A program made the position numbers and the translations under genes. DNA of 64,000 nucleotides from Ruminococcus sp. (lineage in GTDB: Bacteria > Bacillota > Clostridia > Oscillospirales > Ruminococcaceae). The first letter of the stretch is position 1. The number at the start of each line of letters is the position of its first letter. The notes beneath the pieces were generated by a model. It searched no databases, was not told the origin of the DNA, and was given only the letters and a program-made list of their open reading frames with translations. Shown here piece after piece: positions 34,805 through 43,650 of this stretch. The DNA lies in the NCBI GenBank assembly GCA_017470905.1, contig JAFUXL010000013.1, positions 1-64,000 of the forward strand, read 5' to 3'.

Positions 34805-36214
34805 TTATGATTTATAGAATATTTTTATATCGTTCCTGCGCCTGTCGAATATTATATTTTTGATAATGCAGCGCAGGACAATATTTTTTATTCTTTCGGG
34901 GAAATCGCCGTAAAGTATTTCCGAAAGGCTTATTTTTATATGCCTGTCGGGGGATGGTTTATTTTCTTCGGGAGTTTCGCAGAGCCTGTTCTCAAAATGC
35001 TTTATTTTTTCGAGAATTTCATGCTTTTTCGTACCGTATTCTTCAAGGGTATCTATGCCGCTTTCGTAGGCTTCTTCTATGCGCAGCAGCTTTTTTCTCT
35101 CTTTCCGGATTAAATCACGGAAAAATTCGGGGCTGTCCTGTTGTGCGGATTTTTTCTTACGGATATTTATATCAATAATTATATCGCCCATATCACCGGT
35201 TATTTTTTCGAGGATTATTTTATTTATCTTTTCAAGCTTTATCGAATGGGAAATCCTGCATTTTCCCTTTGCGTAGCTGTTGCACTGGATACTTCCGTAT
35301 CTGCTTTGCAGACAGAGAACCGCTCCGCAGTCGGAACATTGCACAAGACCTTTCAGCATATATTCCGCAGGCTCGCTGCGCTGATAGGGCGGATAGAGAT
35401 TTTTTATCATTTTTCTGCGTTCCTGCGCCCGTGAAAATATCTCGTCCGTTATAATCGGCTCATGCATACCGTCCCTTATTTCGGCATTCTCGTAAAAGCG
35501 TGTTTTTTCGCCGCCGTTTCTGCGGAGTTTTCCCGTATATACGGGATTTGTGAGGATATATTCAATGCTTCGGCTCCCGAATGCATTTCCCTTTGATGTT
35601 CTTATACCGCAGATATTCAGTTCTCCGGCGATTTTTCTGTATGAATTGCCGTTTATGAAATCATTGAATATTTTCCTGACCGTTTCTGCGTTTTCATCGG
35701 GGGAGAATATACCGTTATGCATTTTATATCCGAAAGGCGGCTGGGAGATTGCCCCTCCGCTTATGAATTTTTCGTTCATTCCCCGTTTTACTTCTTCCGC
35801 AAGGTTGAGGCTGTAAAATTCGTCCATTGCCTCGTAGATTGCCTCCATGAGTACGGAGCTTTTGTCGGGGGAAAGCTGTTCGGATACGGAAATGACTTCT
35901 ATTCCGCACTGCTTCCGCAGCATGGATTTATATACTATGCTGTCCTCACGGTTTCGGGCGAAGCGTGAAAATTTCCATACTATTATTGCATCAAAGGGTC
36001 TGGGCTTTGTCTTTGCGCAGGCTATCATGCGCATAAATTCAGGGCGTTTTTCGGCACTTTTTCCGCTTATGCCCTCGTCACGGAAGATAAATTCATCGGG
36101 CAGGACATAGCCGTTTGCACGGGCAAATTCATTTATTTTCCTTATCTGTGATGCAGGGGAAAATTCCGTCTGCTCCTCCGTGCTTACTCTTATGTATGCG
36201 GCAGCCTTTTTCAT
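34805..36214 (-). CDS. Large serine recombinase (B)
   Basis: 469 aa. Resolvase domain with catalytic Ser in AYIRVSTEEQ (about residue 10), VWKFSRFARN, then the recombinase domain (PPFGYKMHNG ... ILTNPVYTGKLRR). A zinc ribbon (VQCSDCGAVLCL ... YAKGKCRISHS, about 294-322) and a C-terminal coiled coil follow. It resembles SpoIVCA-type recombinases that excise elements from genes. It is convergent with recombinase A across the CotJC remnant. AGAGGTGA precedes the ATG. Confidence 0.93.
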   Translation of the reverse strand: MKKAAAYIRVSTEEQTEFSPASQIRKINEFARANGYVLPDEFIFRDEGISGKSAEKRPEFMRMIACAKTKPRPFDAIIVWKFSRFARNREDSIVYKSMLRKQCGIEVISVSEQLSPDKSSVLMEAIYEAMDEFYSLNLAEEVKRGMNEKFISGGAISQPPFGYKMHNGIFSPDENAETVRKIFNDFINGNSYRKIAGELNICGIRTSKGNAFGSRSIEYILTNPVYTGKLRRNGGEKTRFYENAEIRDGMHEPIITDEIFSRAQERRKMIKNLYPPYQRSEPAEYMLKGLVQCSDCGAVLCLQSRYGSIQCNSYAKGKCRISHSIKLEKINKIILEKITGDMGDIIIDINIRKKKSAQQDSPEFFRDLIRKERKKLLRIEEAYESGIDTLEEYGTKKHEILEKIKHFENRLCETPEENKPSPDRHIKISLSEILYGDFPERIKNIVLRCIIKNIIFDRRRNDIKIFYKS

Positions 36215-36258
36215 ATAATCACCTCTGATTAAATTAAATATGTTTCCTATAAAAACTA

Positions 36259-36287
36259 TTTACTTTTTGATAAAAATATGGTAAAAT
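36259..36287 (+). promoter_or_regulatory. sbcDC promoter
   Basis: TTTACT (36259-36264), 17-bp spacer ending TATGG, TAAAAT (36282-36287), 32 bp before the ATG. Confidence 0.72.
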
Positions 36288-36318
36288 ACCCATATATTAA
36301 TTGTAAAGGAGATATTTC

Positions 36319-37443
36319 ATGAAAATAATGCACCTTTCCGATTTGCACCTCGGTAAAAGGCTCAACGGTTTTTCGCTTCTGTATGACCAGAAACATATTC
36401 TCTGTGAGATTGTATCTGTTGCCGAAGCGGAAAATCCCGACTGTATCATCATCGCAGGCGATGTCTACGACAGGTCAACTCCCTCTGCCGATGCGGTCGC
36501 TCTCTTTGATGAATTTCTTACCATGCTCGCTGAACGTGATTTTCCCGTAATGGTCATAAGCGGAAATCATGACTCCCCCGAACGCATAGCCTATGGAAAT
36601 AAAATGATGCAGAAAAGCAAGATATATCTTTCGCCCGTCTATGACGGCTCTGTAAAGCCTGTTGTTCTGCATGACGATTTCGGCGAGGTATGCTTTTACC
36701 TCCTGCCCTTTGTGCGCCCGTCATCTGTCAGGAGATTTTTTCCCGATGTTCAGATAAACAGCTATACCGATGCCGTGAAAGCCGCCGTTGATGCGATGAA
36801 TATCGACACGGACAAGAGAAATATCCTCGTCGCTCATCAGTTCGTCACAGGCGCACAGAGGTCTGACTCCGAAGAGATATATGTCGGAAACCTCGAAAAC
36901 ATCAGCGCAGAGGTGTTTGATGTGTTTGACTATACAGCACTTGGTCACATTCACCGCCCCCAGAATATCGGAAGTGAGAAAATCCGCTACTGCGGTACTC
37001 CTCTTAAATATTCATTCTCGGAGGCTGACCACGAAAAATCCGTTACCATAATTGAAATAGGTGAGAAAAATTCTCCGCTTAAAATAAAAACTGAAATTCT
37101 TCACCCCCTTTTCGATATGCAGGAGGTAAGGGGAAAGTTTGAGGATATAATGCAAATTCCTGTTACTAAAAATTATATGCGTGTAATTCTCACTGATGAA
37201 GAAATGATTGTCAATGCAGTCGAAAAGCTCCGTTTAAGATTTTGTAATTTAATGAGCGTGTCCTATGACAACAGCAGGACAAATGCCACTCCCGATATAT
37301 CCTCTCCCGCAAAGATTTCCGAACACTCTCCAATTGAGCTTTTTGCACTCTTTTACCGTGAGGTAAACGGAAAGGATATGTCCGAGGAACAGTTTAAAAC
37401 AGCAGATAATATTATAAAAGAAATATGGGGGTATGACAAATGA
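36319..37443 (+). CDS. sbcD: Exonuclease subunit SbcD
   Basis: 374-aa nuclease subunit of the SbcCD (Mre11-Rad50) complex, which opens hairpins and processes DNA ends. Metal-binding motifs run in order: DLHLG (about 7-11), AGDVYDRS (about 46), SGNHDSPERI (about 79), VAHQF, ALGHIHRPQ (about 209). AAAGGAG precedes the ATG. It overlaps sbcC by 4 bp (ATGA), so the two are translationally coupled. Confidence 0.96.
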   Translation: MKIMHLSDLHLGKRLNGFSLLYDQKHILCEIVSVAEAENPDCIIIAGDVYDRSTPSADAVALFDEFLTMLAERDFPVMVISGNHDSPERIAYGNKMMQKSKIYLSPVYDGSVKPVVLHDDFGEVCFYLLPFVRPSSVRRFFPDVQINSYTDAVKAAVDAMNIDTDKRNILVAHQFVTGAQRSDSEEIYVGNLENISAEVFDVFDYTALGHIHRPQNIGSEKIRYCGTPLKYSFSEADHEKSVTIIEIGEKNSPLKIKTEILHPLFDMQEVRGKFEDIMQIPVTKNYMRVILTDEEMIVNAVEKLRLRFCNLMSVSYDNSRTNATPDISSPAKISEHSPIELFALFYREVNGKDMSEEQFKTADNIIKEIWGYDK

Positions 37444-40400
37444 AACCGCTTATTCTTGAAATGTCCGCTTTCGGCCCTTATGCCGAAAAGGAAACTGTTG
37501 ATTTGAGAAAACTCGGCAGCAACGGGCTTTATCTCATAACAGGCGACACGGGAGCAGGCAAAACCACTATATTCGATGCCATAACTTATGCTCTCTACGG
37601 CAAGCCAAACGGTCAGTACAGAAATACTTCCATGCTCCGCTGTCAGTCCGCTTCGCCCGATACAGATACATATGTCAGGCTGGTTTTTTCATACGGCGGA
37701 AAGACATATACCATACAGCGTTCTCCTGCTTATACCCGTGCAAAAAAACGCGGCAGCGGCACTACCGAAAAGAAAGAATATGCAGAACTGAGCTTCGATG
37801 ACAGGATAATTTCCAAAACCTCCGATGTTGATAAGGCTGTCAGGGACATTACGGGGCTTGAAAGAGAACAGTTTGCGCAGATTGCAATGATTGCCCAGGG
37901 AGATTTCAGAAAGCTGCTTATGGCCAATACCTCCGAACGTGTGCCTATTATGAGAAAAATCTTCCGCACGGAAAAATTCAGCGAACTCAGGGACAGGCTT
38001 AACCAGATGTTCACGGACGTTAAGAACGAATACAAGTCCGCAGATGATGCAATGCGCAAGCTTATCGAGGGCATACAGTTTCCGCAGACACCCGATGAAA
38101 TGCCCGAAAATTCAGCCGATGCACTTTCCGTACTCGTGCAGATTATAAATGACGATACAGTGCTTTACGATACTCTCAAAAATCAGCAGGCTGAAAACGA
38201 CAGGCTTATAACAGATACACAGAAACGCATAGACAGCGGCAGAGAACTCGAAGAGTACAAGTTGCTTGAAAAAAAGCTGGTTTCGCAGACTGATGAACAA
38301 AATTCAAGGCTGAAAAATTTAAGACTTGAAAGGGAGAAGGCTGTCTCCCATGAGCCTGAAATACTTGCGCATCAGGACGAAATAACCAAAATCAGTCAGG
38401 TACTCCCCGTATATGACGAGGTAGAAAAGGGAAACGCAGATGTTAAAAATCTCTGTGACGAGATAAAAAATATCAGAACTCAGCGTGACAACGAGGATAC
38501 GGACAGGGGAAGTCTCGGCGAACGCCTCGAAATTCAGTCCGCACAGCTTAAAAGTCTCGGAAATACCGAGAAAAATATAGAGAGATACGAAAATATTTAT
38601 CGTCAGAAAGAAAGTCAGGCGGATATTTTCGGGCTGCTGCGCAAAAAATTTTCGGAACGCAGGGAAATAAGCCTTTGCCTCGAAGATGTACAAAAAAGCT
38701 GCGATGAAATAAAATCAAAAAAACAGGATTATGAGGAACAGCTTGAGGATGCAGCGAAAAAGCTTGCCGAACTCTCCGAAGGCACTGTCAGGAGAGAAAA
38801 AATTCTCCGCCGTTTAGGTGAAATAAATACCTTTGAGGATAAGCTGAATGATATTCAGGATGCAATTTCCTCCGCCGAAACTCTCATGAAAAGTGCGGAA
38901 ACTGAACAGGAAAAATATATCCTGACCGATGCAGAGTATAAAGCTGCAAAATCTGCCTATGACAACGCATATGATACATTTCTCGATGCACAGGCAGGAA
39001 TACTTGCGCAGCGTCTCAAAGAGGGCGAAAAATGTCCCGTGTGCGGTTCGCTCTCTCACCCGTGTCCTGCTCATCTCCTCGATGAAACTCCCACGGAAAT
39101 TACCCTCGAAAGGCTCAAAAAAGAGTACGAAAAATCCGCCGCCGCCCGTGAGGAGCAGAGCAGCCGTGTCAAAAGCATTCTCGACCTCACAGCCGCACAG
39201 CAGGAGAGTATTGGTAAAAATCTCTCCGCTGTCCTTGAATGTGATATTTCACAGGCGGAAGAAAAATTAAAAGCCGCTTTCGATGAAGTTTACAAAGAGA
39301 AAATTCAGCTTGATATTGAACTCGGTTTTGCGGAGGCTATGATAAGAAATAAGGACAGATTGCAGGACGCAGTGAATGAATTAAAACTTCGCCTGAACGA
39401 TATTTCAGCAGAGCTTGAACTGAGAAATAAAAAAATCGCCGAAATTTCAGGCTCTCTCAGCGAGACAGAGGGAAGTATCAATACGCTCATGCGTTCTGTT
39501 CCGTCCAATTTTCCCACGGAAGATATTGAGTATAAAATAGATTATTGCCTTGAAGAAATGCTCTCCGAGCTTGCGGACATCGAACGGCATATCACGCAGG
39601 AAAAGGAAAACCTGATGAAAAAACAGAAGCTGGAGCAGGATATTCCCGAAATACAGACGAAAATCAAATCCTCCGAGGAAAAATCAAATGCGCTTACAGT
39701 TACGCTTGAAAAGAATAAGACAACTCTTGCGCACCTTCAGCAGCAGCTTACCGAAAAATTAAAAAGTCTCCCGTTCCCCGATATTTCTTCCGCAATGAGG
39801 GAGATTGACTTGCATAAAAAATCCATAGACAGCATAAAGGCGAATATCACACAGACAGAAAATGCTCTTTCGGAGGCGGAAAAATTACTGAGCAGTCTGG
39901 AGGGCGAACTCAAAAACGTCAGGAAAAATATATCCGAATGCCCCGAAACAGATATGCCGCACGAAATTGAAATTCTCAATAAGGCGCAGGCAAGGAAAAG
40001 CGAACTCCTCTCCGATACGGAGATGATTTTCGCACGCTTGAACCATAACAGGCAACGCCGTGATGAGATAAAAGCCGCAGACGAAAAAACCAAATCAGCC
40101 GAACACCGCTTTCAGGTGCTTAAATCCCTCTCCGATACGGTTTCGGGAAGTATTGCCGGCAAGGAACGCATACCGCTTGAAACTTACGTTCAGATGACCT
40201 ACTTCGACAGTATTATCAACAGGGCAAACAACCGCCTGCGTATCATGACGGACGGTCAGTATATGCTCGTCAGACGCACCGACAGACACGGCGGAAATGC
40301 CAAGGACGGTCTTGAACTCGATATATACGATTTCTGGGGCGGCGCACAGAGAAGCGTAAAGTCGCTTTCGGGCGGTGAGTCTTTTATGGCATCGCTTGCG

Positions 40401-40658
40401 CTTGCTCTTGCTCTCTCCGAGGAAATACAGTCCAATGCAGGCGGCGTTCACATCGACTCGATGTTCATTGACGAGGGTTTCGGCTCTCTCGATGAAAAAT
40501 CCTTGCAGCAGGCTATGAAAGCCCTTTCTGACCTTTCGCAGGGCGACAGGTTTGTCGGAATAATATCCCACGTTGCAGAGCTTAAAAACCGTATCGAAAA
40601 TCAGATTGTCGTCACTAAAGACCGTCAGGGAAACAGCAGCATAAAGCTCAAAATATGA
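37440..40658 (+). CDS. sbcC: Exonuclease subunit SbcC
   Basis: 1072-aa SMC/Rad50-like ATPase partner of SbcD. Walker A is TGDTGAGKTTIFDAITYALYG (about 34-54). Long coiled coils (about 200-510 and 560-880) flank the zinc hook, KCPVCGSLSHPC (about 530). The signature is SLSGGESFMASLALALAL and Walker B is SMFIDEGFGSLDEKSL near the C-terminus. All the standard parts are present and the length is normal. SbcD and SbcC sit right after the recombinase module but belong to the host genome. Confidence 0.96.
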   Translation: MKPLILEMSAFGPYAEKETVDLRKLGSNGLYLITGDTGAGKTTIFDAITYALYGKPNGQYRNTSMLRCQSASPDTDTYVRLVFSYGGKTYTIQRSPAYTRAKKRGSGTTEKKEYAELSFDDRIISKTSDVDKAVRDITGLEREQFAQIAMIAQGDFRKLLMANTSERVPIMRKIFRTEKFSELRDRLNQMFTDVKNEYKSADDAMRKLIEGIQFPQTPDEMPENSADALSVLVQIINDDTVLYDTLKNQQAENDRLITDTQKRIDSGRELEEYKLLEKKLVSQTDEQNSRLKNLRLEREKAVSHEPEILAHQDEITKISQVLPVYDEVEKGNADVKNLCDEIKNIRTQRDNEDTDRGSLGERLEIQSAQLKSLGNTEKNIERYENIYRQKESQADIFGLLRKKFSERREISLCLEDVQKSCDEIKSKKQDYEEQLEDAAKKLAELSEGTVRREKILRRLGEINTFEDKLNDIQDAISSAETLMKSAETEQEKYILTDAEYKAAKSAYDNAYDTFLDAQAGILAQRLKEGEKCPVCGSLSHPCPAHLLDETPTEITLERLKKEYEKSAAAREEQSSRVKSILDLTAAQQESIGKNLSAVLECDISQAEEKLKAAFDEVYKEKIQLDIELGFAEAMIRNKDRLQDAVNELKLRLNDISAELELRNKKIAEISGSLSETEGSINTLMRSVPSNFPTEDIEYKIDYCLEEMLSELADIERHITQEKENLMKKQKLEQDIPEIQTKIKSSEEKSNALTVTLEKNKTTLAHLQQQLTEKLKSLPFPDISSAMREIDLHKKSIDSIKANITQTENALSEAEKLLSSLEGELKNVRKNISECPETDMPHEIEILNKAQARKSELLSDTEMIFARLNHNRQRRDEIKAADEKTKSAEHRFQVLKSLSDTVSGSIAGKERIPLETYVQMTYFDSIINRANNRLRIMTDGQYMLVRRTDRHGGNAKDGLELDIYDFWGGAQRSVKSLSGGESFMASLALALALSEEIQSNAGGVHIDSMFIDEGFGSLDEKSLQQAMKALSDLSQGDRFVGIISHVAELKNRIENQIVVTKDRQGNSSIKLKI

Positions 40659-40663
40659 AAAAT

Positions 40664-40695
40664 GCCCGTTCGGATTATCCCCGAACGGGCTTTTG
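40664..40695. terminator. Bidirectional terminator
   Basis: GCCCGTTCGG (40664-40673)/CCGAACGGGC (40681-40690) stem followed by TTTTGTTATTT. It lies between convergent sbcC and plsY. Confidence 0.9.
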
Positions 40696-41301
40696 TTATT
40701 TATTTTCCTTTTTCCATAAGATACTTATCTTTTTTTCCGTGCCGTCTGCTATTCGTCTGAAATTCGGTATGTGTTTCAATATTATTATCAAGGCTATTGC
40801 CGATAATAATATTATTCCCTTTATATCGCCGTCCGTGAATGCATATGTCACGGCAAAAAGTACGGAGCCTGTCGGGGCAACGAGCGATATATAGTTGAAA
40901 AATACGATTATTAATAATTCTGTTGTTATGAGTATCAGAAATATAAGAGGATTATAGGCAAGTATCATTCCGCCGAGGCTTGCAAGCCCCTTTCCGCCCT
41001 TAAATTTCATGAATACGGGGAATATATGCCCAAGTATGCAAGCCGAGCCTGCGGCTATTCCTGCTATGCTTATATCGGGAAATATTTTTATTGCGGCAAA
41101 GGTTACTGCAAAGGCTTTGAATATATCGAAAAGTGCTGTGATTATTCCTGCTTTTTTGCCGAGTACAAGAGTAATGTTTGATGCACCTGCATTTCCCGTG
41201 CCTTTCTGTCTTATGTCAAATCCCTTTACTTTTGATATGATGTATGCAGGGTTGATGTTGCCTATCAGATAGCTTAAAATTAAATAAACGGCAATGTTCA
41301 T
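40696..41301 (-). CDS. plsY: Acyl-phosphate:glycerol-3-phosphate acyltransferase PlsY
   Basis: 201-aa integral membrane enzyme of phospholipid synthesis that moves an acyl group from acyl-phosphate to glycerol-3-phosphate. Three conserved loops are visible: GNINPAYII (about 13-21), GTGNAGASN (about 35-43), and the KFKGGKGLAS loop (about 101-110). At least five hydrophobic helices span the protein. AAAAGGAGATG precedes the ATG. It appears monocistronic. Confidence 0.96.
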   Translation of the reverse strand: MNIAVYLILSYLIGNINPAYIISKVKGFDIRQKGTGNAGASNITLVLGKKAGIITALFDIFKAFAVTFAAIKIFPDISIAGIAAGSACILGHIFPVFMKFKGGKGLASLGGMILAYNPLIFLILITTELLIIVFFNYISLVAPTGSVLFAVTYAFTDGDIKGIILLSAIALIIILKHIPNFRRIADGTEKKISILWKKENK

Positions 41302-41334
41302 TCAGCATCTCCTTTTGTAAATGTTTTTTATTTG

Positions 41335-41413
41335 TATTCCCACCACCTGTGGCGGGGGAATATTGTTTTTTTATTGTATTTTTTTCTTGTTCCTCCGCAC
41401 AGGCGGGGAACAA
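41335..41413. repeat. Double palindromic element (inverted orientation)
   Basis: Hairpin 1, TATTCCC...GGGAATA (41335-41362), and hairpin 2, TTGTTCCTCCGC/GCGGGGAACAA (41387-41413), are joined by a T-rich block that, read on the minus strand, contains AAAAAAATACAATAAAA. The arrangement mirrors the 1.8-kb copy. Confidence 0.75.
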
Positions 41414-41421
41414 TTTATATA

Positions 41422-42153
41422 TTATCTCGGAACGGACGGACGGCTGCCCGTTCTTCTTCCGTCCATTGATATATCAAGTCCCGATGGTCTTTCCATTGGC
41501 TGGATTATTACCGTCACGGGCTGGTTGCCTGCCCATTCAAACATATACGACTCTCCCGAACTCTGACCTATGAGGTTTCTCCAGTTGAGGTCTGTCTTGA
41601 TTGACGGGTCTGAACCTATCCAGCATACGGCGGCATCGGGGTCTGCGGTTATCGTTGAGGAATTTTGCATATTGCTCAGTATTATGGGGTTTCCGTCCGT
41701 GAGAATTGCGACATAGGCATTGTTTCCCTCTCCCGTGAGGGTGGACGTTGCTATACCTTTCTGGGATATAGTACCCTGCGCCATGAGCCTTATGTCATAT
41801 TTGCAGTCCTGCGTGAAGGCAAGAATATTTTCGCTTTCGACAGACATTTTTTCGCCGTAGGCAAGCTGACATACAACGACGTGCTGCTGATTGTTGGCAT
41901 AATATGTAACGCTTTCGCCGTTGAAATCAACTTTCATGAGGGGGAGATTTTCGCCTGTAATTCTCCTTGCTATGTGTCCTATGAGTGCCTGCCCGAAGCT
42001 TTGCTGAGGGCCTAGCATTACCTTTGTGAAGTTATAATTTTTTCCGCCGTAGCTTTCGCCGCCTATGAATGCACCTGCCTTTGTGAATATACATTCGCCG
42101 CCGCTTGCCGTAACCATGAGGCAAAGCTCGTTAAGTGTTTCAAATCGTACCAT
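41422..42153 (-). CDS. AIM24-family protein
   Basis: 243-aa beta-rich protein of the AIM24 family (single-stranded beta-helix fold related to TerD partners). Characteristic segments are SGGECIFTKAGAFIGGESY near residue 18, a GLATSTLTGEG-type turn and a C-terminal QPMERPSGLDISMDG stretch. AIM24 genes are often found in Ter stress loci, as here, next to a TerD gene. It lies downstream of and on the same strand as the 42.2-kb TerD gene, with a palindromic element in between. Confidence 0.82.
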   Translation of the reverse strand: MVRFETLNELCLMVTASGGECIFTKAGAFIGGESYGGKNYNFTKVMLGPQQSFGQALIGHIARRITGENLPLMKVDFNGESVTYYANNQQHVVVCQLAYGEKMSVESENILAFTQDCKYDIRLMAQGTISQKGIATSTLTGEGNNAYVAILTDGNPIILSNMQNSSTITADPDAAVCWIGSDPSIKTDLNWRNLIGQSSGESYMFEWAGNQPVTVIIQPMERPSGLDISMDGRRTGSRPSVPR

Positions 42154-42180
42154 ACTTTCTCCTTTACCGTGATTTTTATA

Positions 42181-42236
42181 TTCCTGTATTTTTTCTTTAT
42201 TCCTCCGCCGCAGACGGCGGGGGACAGTGTTTTTAT
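42181..42236. repeat. Palindromic element copy
   Basis: Hairpin TCCTCCGCCG (42201-42210)/CGGCGGGGGA (42215-42224), preceded by a T-rich block (TTCCTGTATTTTTTCTTTA) and followed by CAGTGTTTTT, an edge motif shared with the copies at 26.2 and 53.7 kb. Confidence 0.75.
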
Positions 42237-42239
42237 GAT

Positions 42240-43028
42240 TTATTCAAGCTCAACTCCGTAAATTCCGCAGAAACCTGCAAGGTCTTTATTGAAGCCCGAA
42301 CCGACTGCGCTGAATTTCCATGCGCCCTTGTATCTGTACAGTTCTCCGATTATCATTGCTGTTACATTCGGGTAACATTCGGTGAGTTCAAAGCGTGCTA
42401 TCTCTTTATTATCCCTGTCGCTGATTATGCTTGCATACAAATTATTTACCATTCCGAAATGAAGTCTCTGCGCAAATGCCTCGTATATGGTCACGGATAT
42501 GACGATTTTCTGCACATCGGGGCTGACTTTAGAGAGGTTTATATCAAGCTCCGCATCGTCATTCAGCGAGGGGTTATCTTCATATAAATAATATCTGACG
42601 CTGCCCTCCGGACTTGCTGGCTGACCGTAGAATATAAACCATTCTTCGCCGGGAACCTTGCCGTTTGCTCCGAGCATGAATGCCGAGGAGTCGAGCTGAC
42701 ATCTTGCGTCCTGTATATTCCAGCCCACACCTACACGTATATCGTTTACGGGGATATTTATTTTCTGACCCTTTGCAATCTGTGTTCCGTTTCCTTTTCG
42801 GTGGGGGGCTGATTTTTTCGGAGACGGTGCGGAAATACTCTGCGGCGGCTGATTTACGGTATGCTGTGTATTTGCTGCTGTTTCCGATTTTCTGTTTGAA
42901 TTGAGTGATGTGAGGTCTTTTGTATTCAGTGCGGATTTTATATTTGCGGAATTGCCGTTTCCGTATATATTCACAAGGGAGTCCCGACTGAGCGTACCCT
43001 TTGTCCTCATAGGTATGTTTATTTCCAA
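42240..43028 (-). CDS. TerD-domain protein with N-terminal extension
   Basis: 262-aa protein. A C-terminal TerD domain (about 83-260: GQKINIPVNDIRVGVGWNI ... ITVYEAFAQRLHFG-type helix ... YRYKGAWKFSAVGSGF) follows an 80-residue Ser/Asn/Pro-rich N-terminus. The usual calcium-binding GxGDDE is replaced by DNPSLNDDAELD, so calcium binding may differ. The start is TTG, set by GGAGGG. It has its own promoter at 43092-43120 and is divergent from the main ter operon. Confidence 0.88.
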   Translation of the reverse strand: MEINIPMRTKGTLSRDSLVNIYGNGNSANIKSALNTKDLTSLNSNRKSETAANTQHTVNQPPQSISAPSPKKSAPHRKGNGTQIAKGQKINIPVNDIRVGVGWNIQDARCQLDSSAFMLGANGKVPGEEWFIFYGQPASPEGSVRYYLYEDNPSLNDDAELDINLSKVSPDVQKIVISVTIYEAFAQRLHFGMVNNLYASIISDRDNKEIARFELTECYPNVTAMIIGELYRYKGAWKFSAVGSGFNKDLAGFCGIYGVELE

Positions 43029-43091
43029 AATATCCCTCCGTTTGAATAAGCTTTTATTCGGGAAATATTATATTTATGCTCCGTGACATAT

Positions 43092-43120
43092 ATTATAGCA
43101 CAAAAAACGCATTATTTCAA
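43092..43120 (-). promoter_or_regulatory. Promoter of the TerD-AIM24 transcript
   Basis: On the minus strand: TTGAAA (43120-43115), 17-bp spacer, TATAAT (43097-43092). Confidence 0.78.
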
Positions 43121-43143
43121 GTATGTTGAAAAAATAATTTATA

Positions 43144-43195
43144 TTGTTTTATATTGTATTTTTGGTATTCCACCGTCTGCGGCGGTGGAATACCA
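43144..43195. repeat. Palindromic element copy (perfect stem)
   Basis: TGGTATTCCACCG (43163-43175)/CGGTGGAATACCA (43183-43195), a 13-bp perfect stem. It is preceded by the T-rich block TTGTTTTATATTGTATTTTT. Confidence 0.78.
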
Positions 43196-43244
43196 TGTTA
43201 TGTTGTTTTTCGGCTGCGGCGGAGATATGTTAATATTTTAAAAT

Positions 43245-43418
43245 TTATTTTTCGGGAAGTTTATATAATTCTTCTTCGGACGAAAAAATTTTCGAGAGGG
43301 TATCCGACAGCACGTAGCATATTTTTTCCTTTATTTTATCCCGTTCCTCTTCCCGCAGCGTGGAAAATTCAGTGGTAAAATCATTTATATTTACCAGACT
43401 TGCCGTTTTTATTTCCAT
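43245..43418 (-). CDS. 57-aa acidic helical protein
   Basis: Small open frame starting MEIKTASLVNINDF and ending EELYKLPEK, with a central REEERDKIKEK helix. GAGGTGA lies six bases before the ATG. It sits between the divergent arms of the ter locus. No family is recognised. The ribosome site and the protein-like composition are the only support. Confidence 0.55.
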   Translation of the reverse strand: MEIKTASLVNINDFTTEFSTLREEERDKIKEKICYVLSDTLSKIFSSEEELYKLPEK

Positions 43419-43529
43419 TGCGTATCACCTCGATATAAAAATTTTTGTGTGTTTTGACCATTTTGAGCAAATGCATTTTGTAAATCCCTACAAAAAAACC
43501 AGAGTTTTTGTCTGTTGTGCTTTTTTTAC

Positions 43530-43558
43530 TTGTATTTTTTTCGCCTAAATGTTATAAT
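43530..43558 (+). promoter_or_regulatory. Main ter operon promoter
   Basis: TTGTAT (43530-43535), 17-bp spacer, TATAAT (43553-43558), followed by a leader of about 85 nt. Confidence 0.72.
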
Positions 43559-43650
43559 TAATATATGCCGCAAATCATTTATGCATACAGCATGAATAAG
43601 CCGATATTTTTTTCAGCTTCGGTAAGAATACTGTAAGGTGTGTGTTGAAT

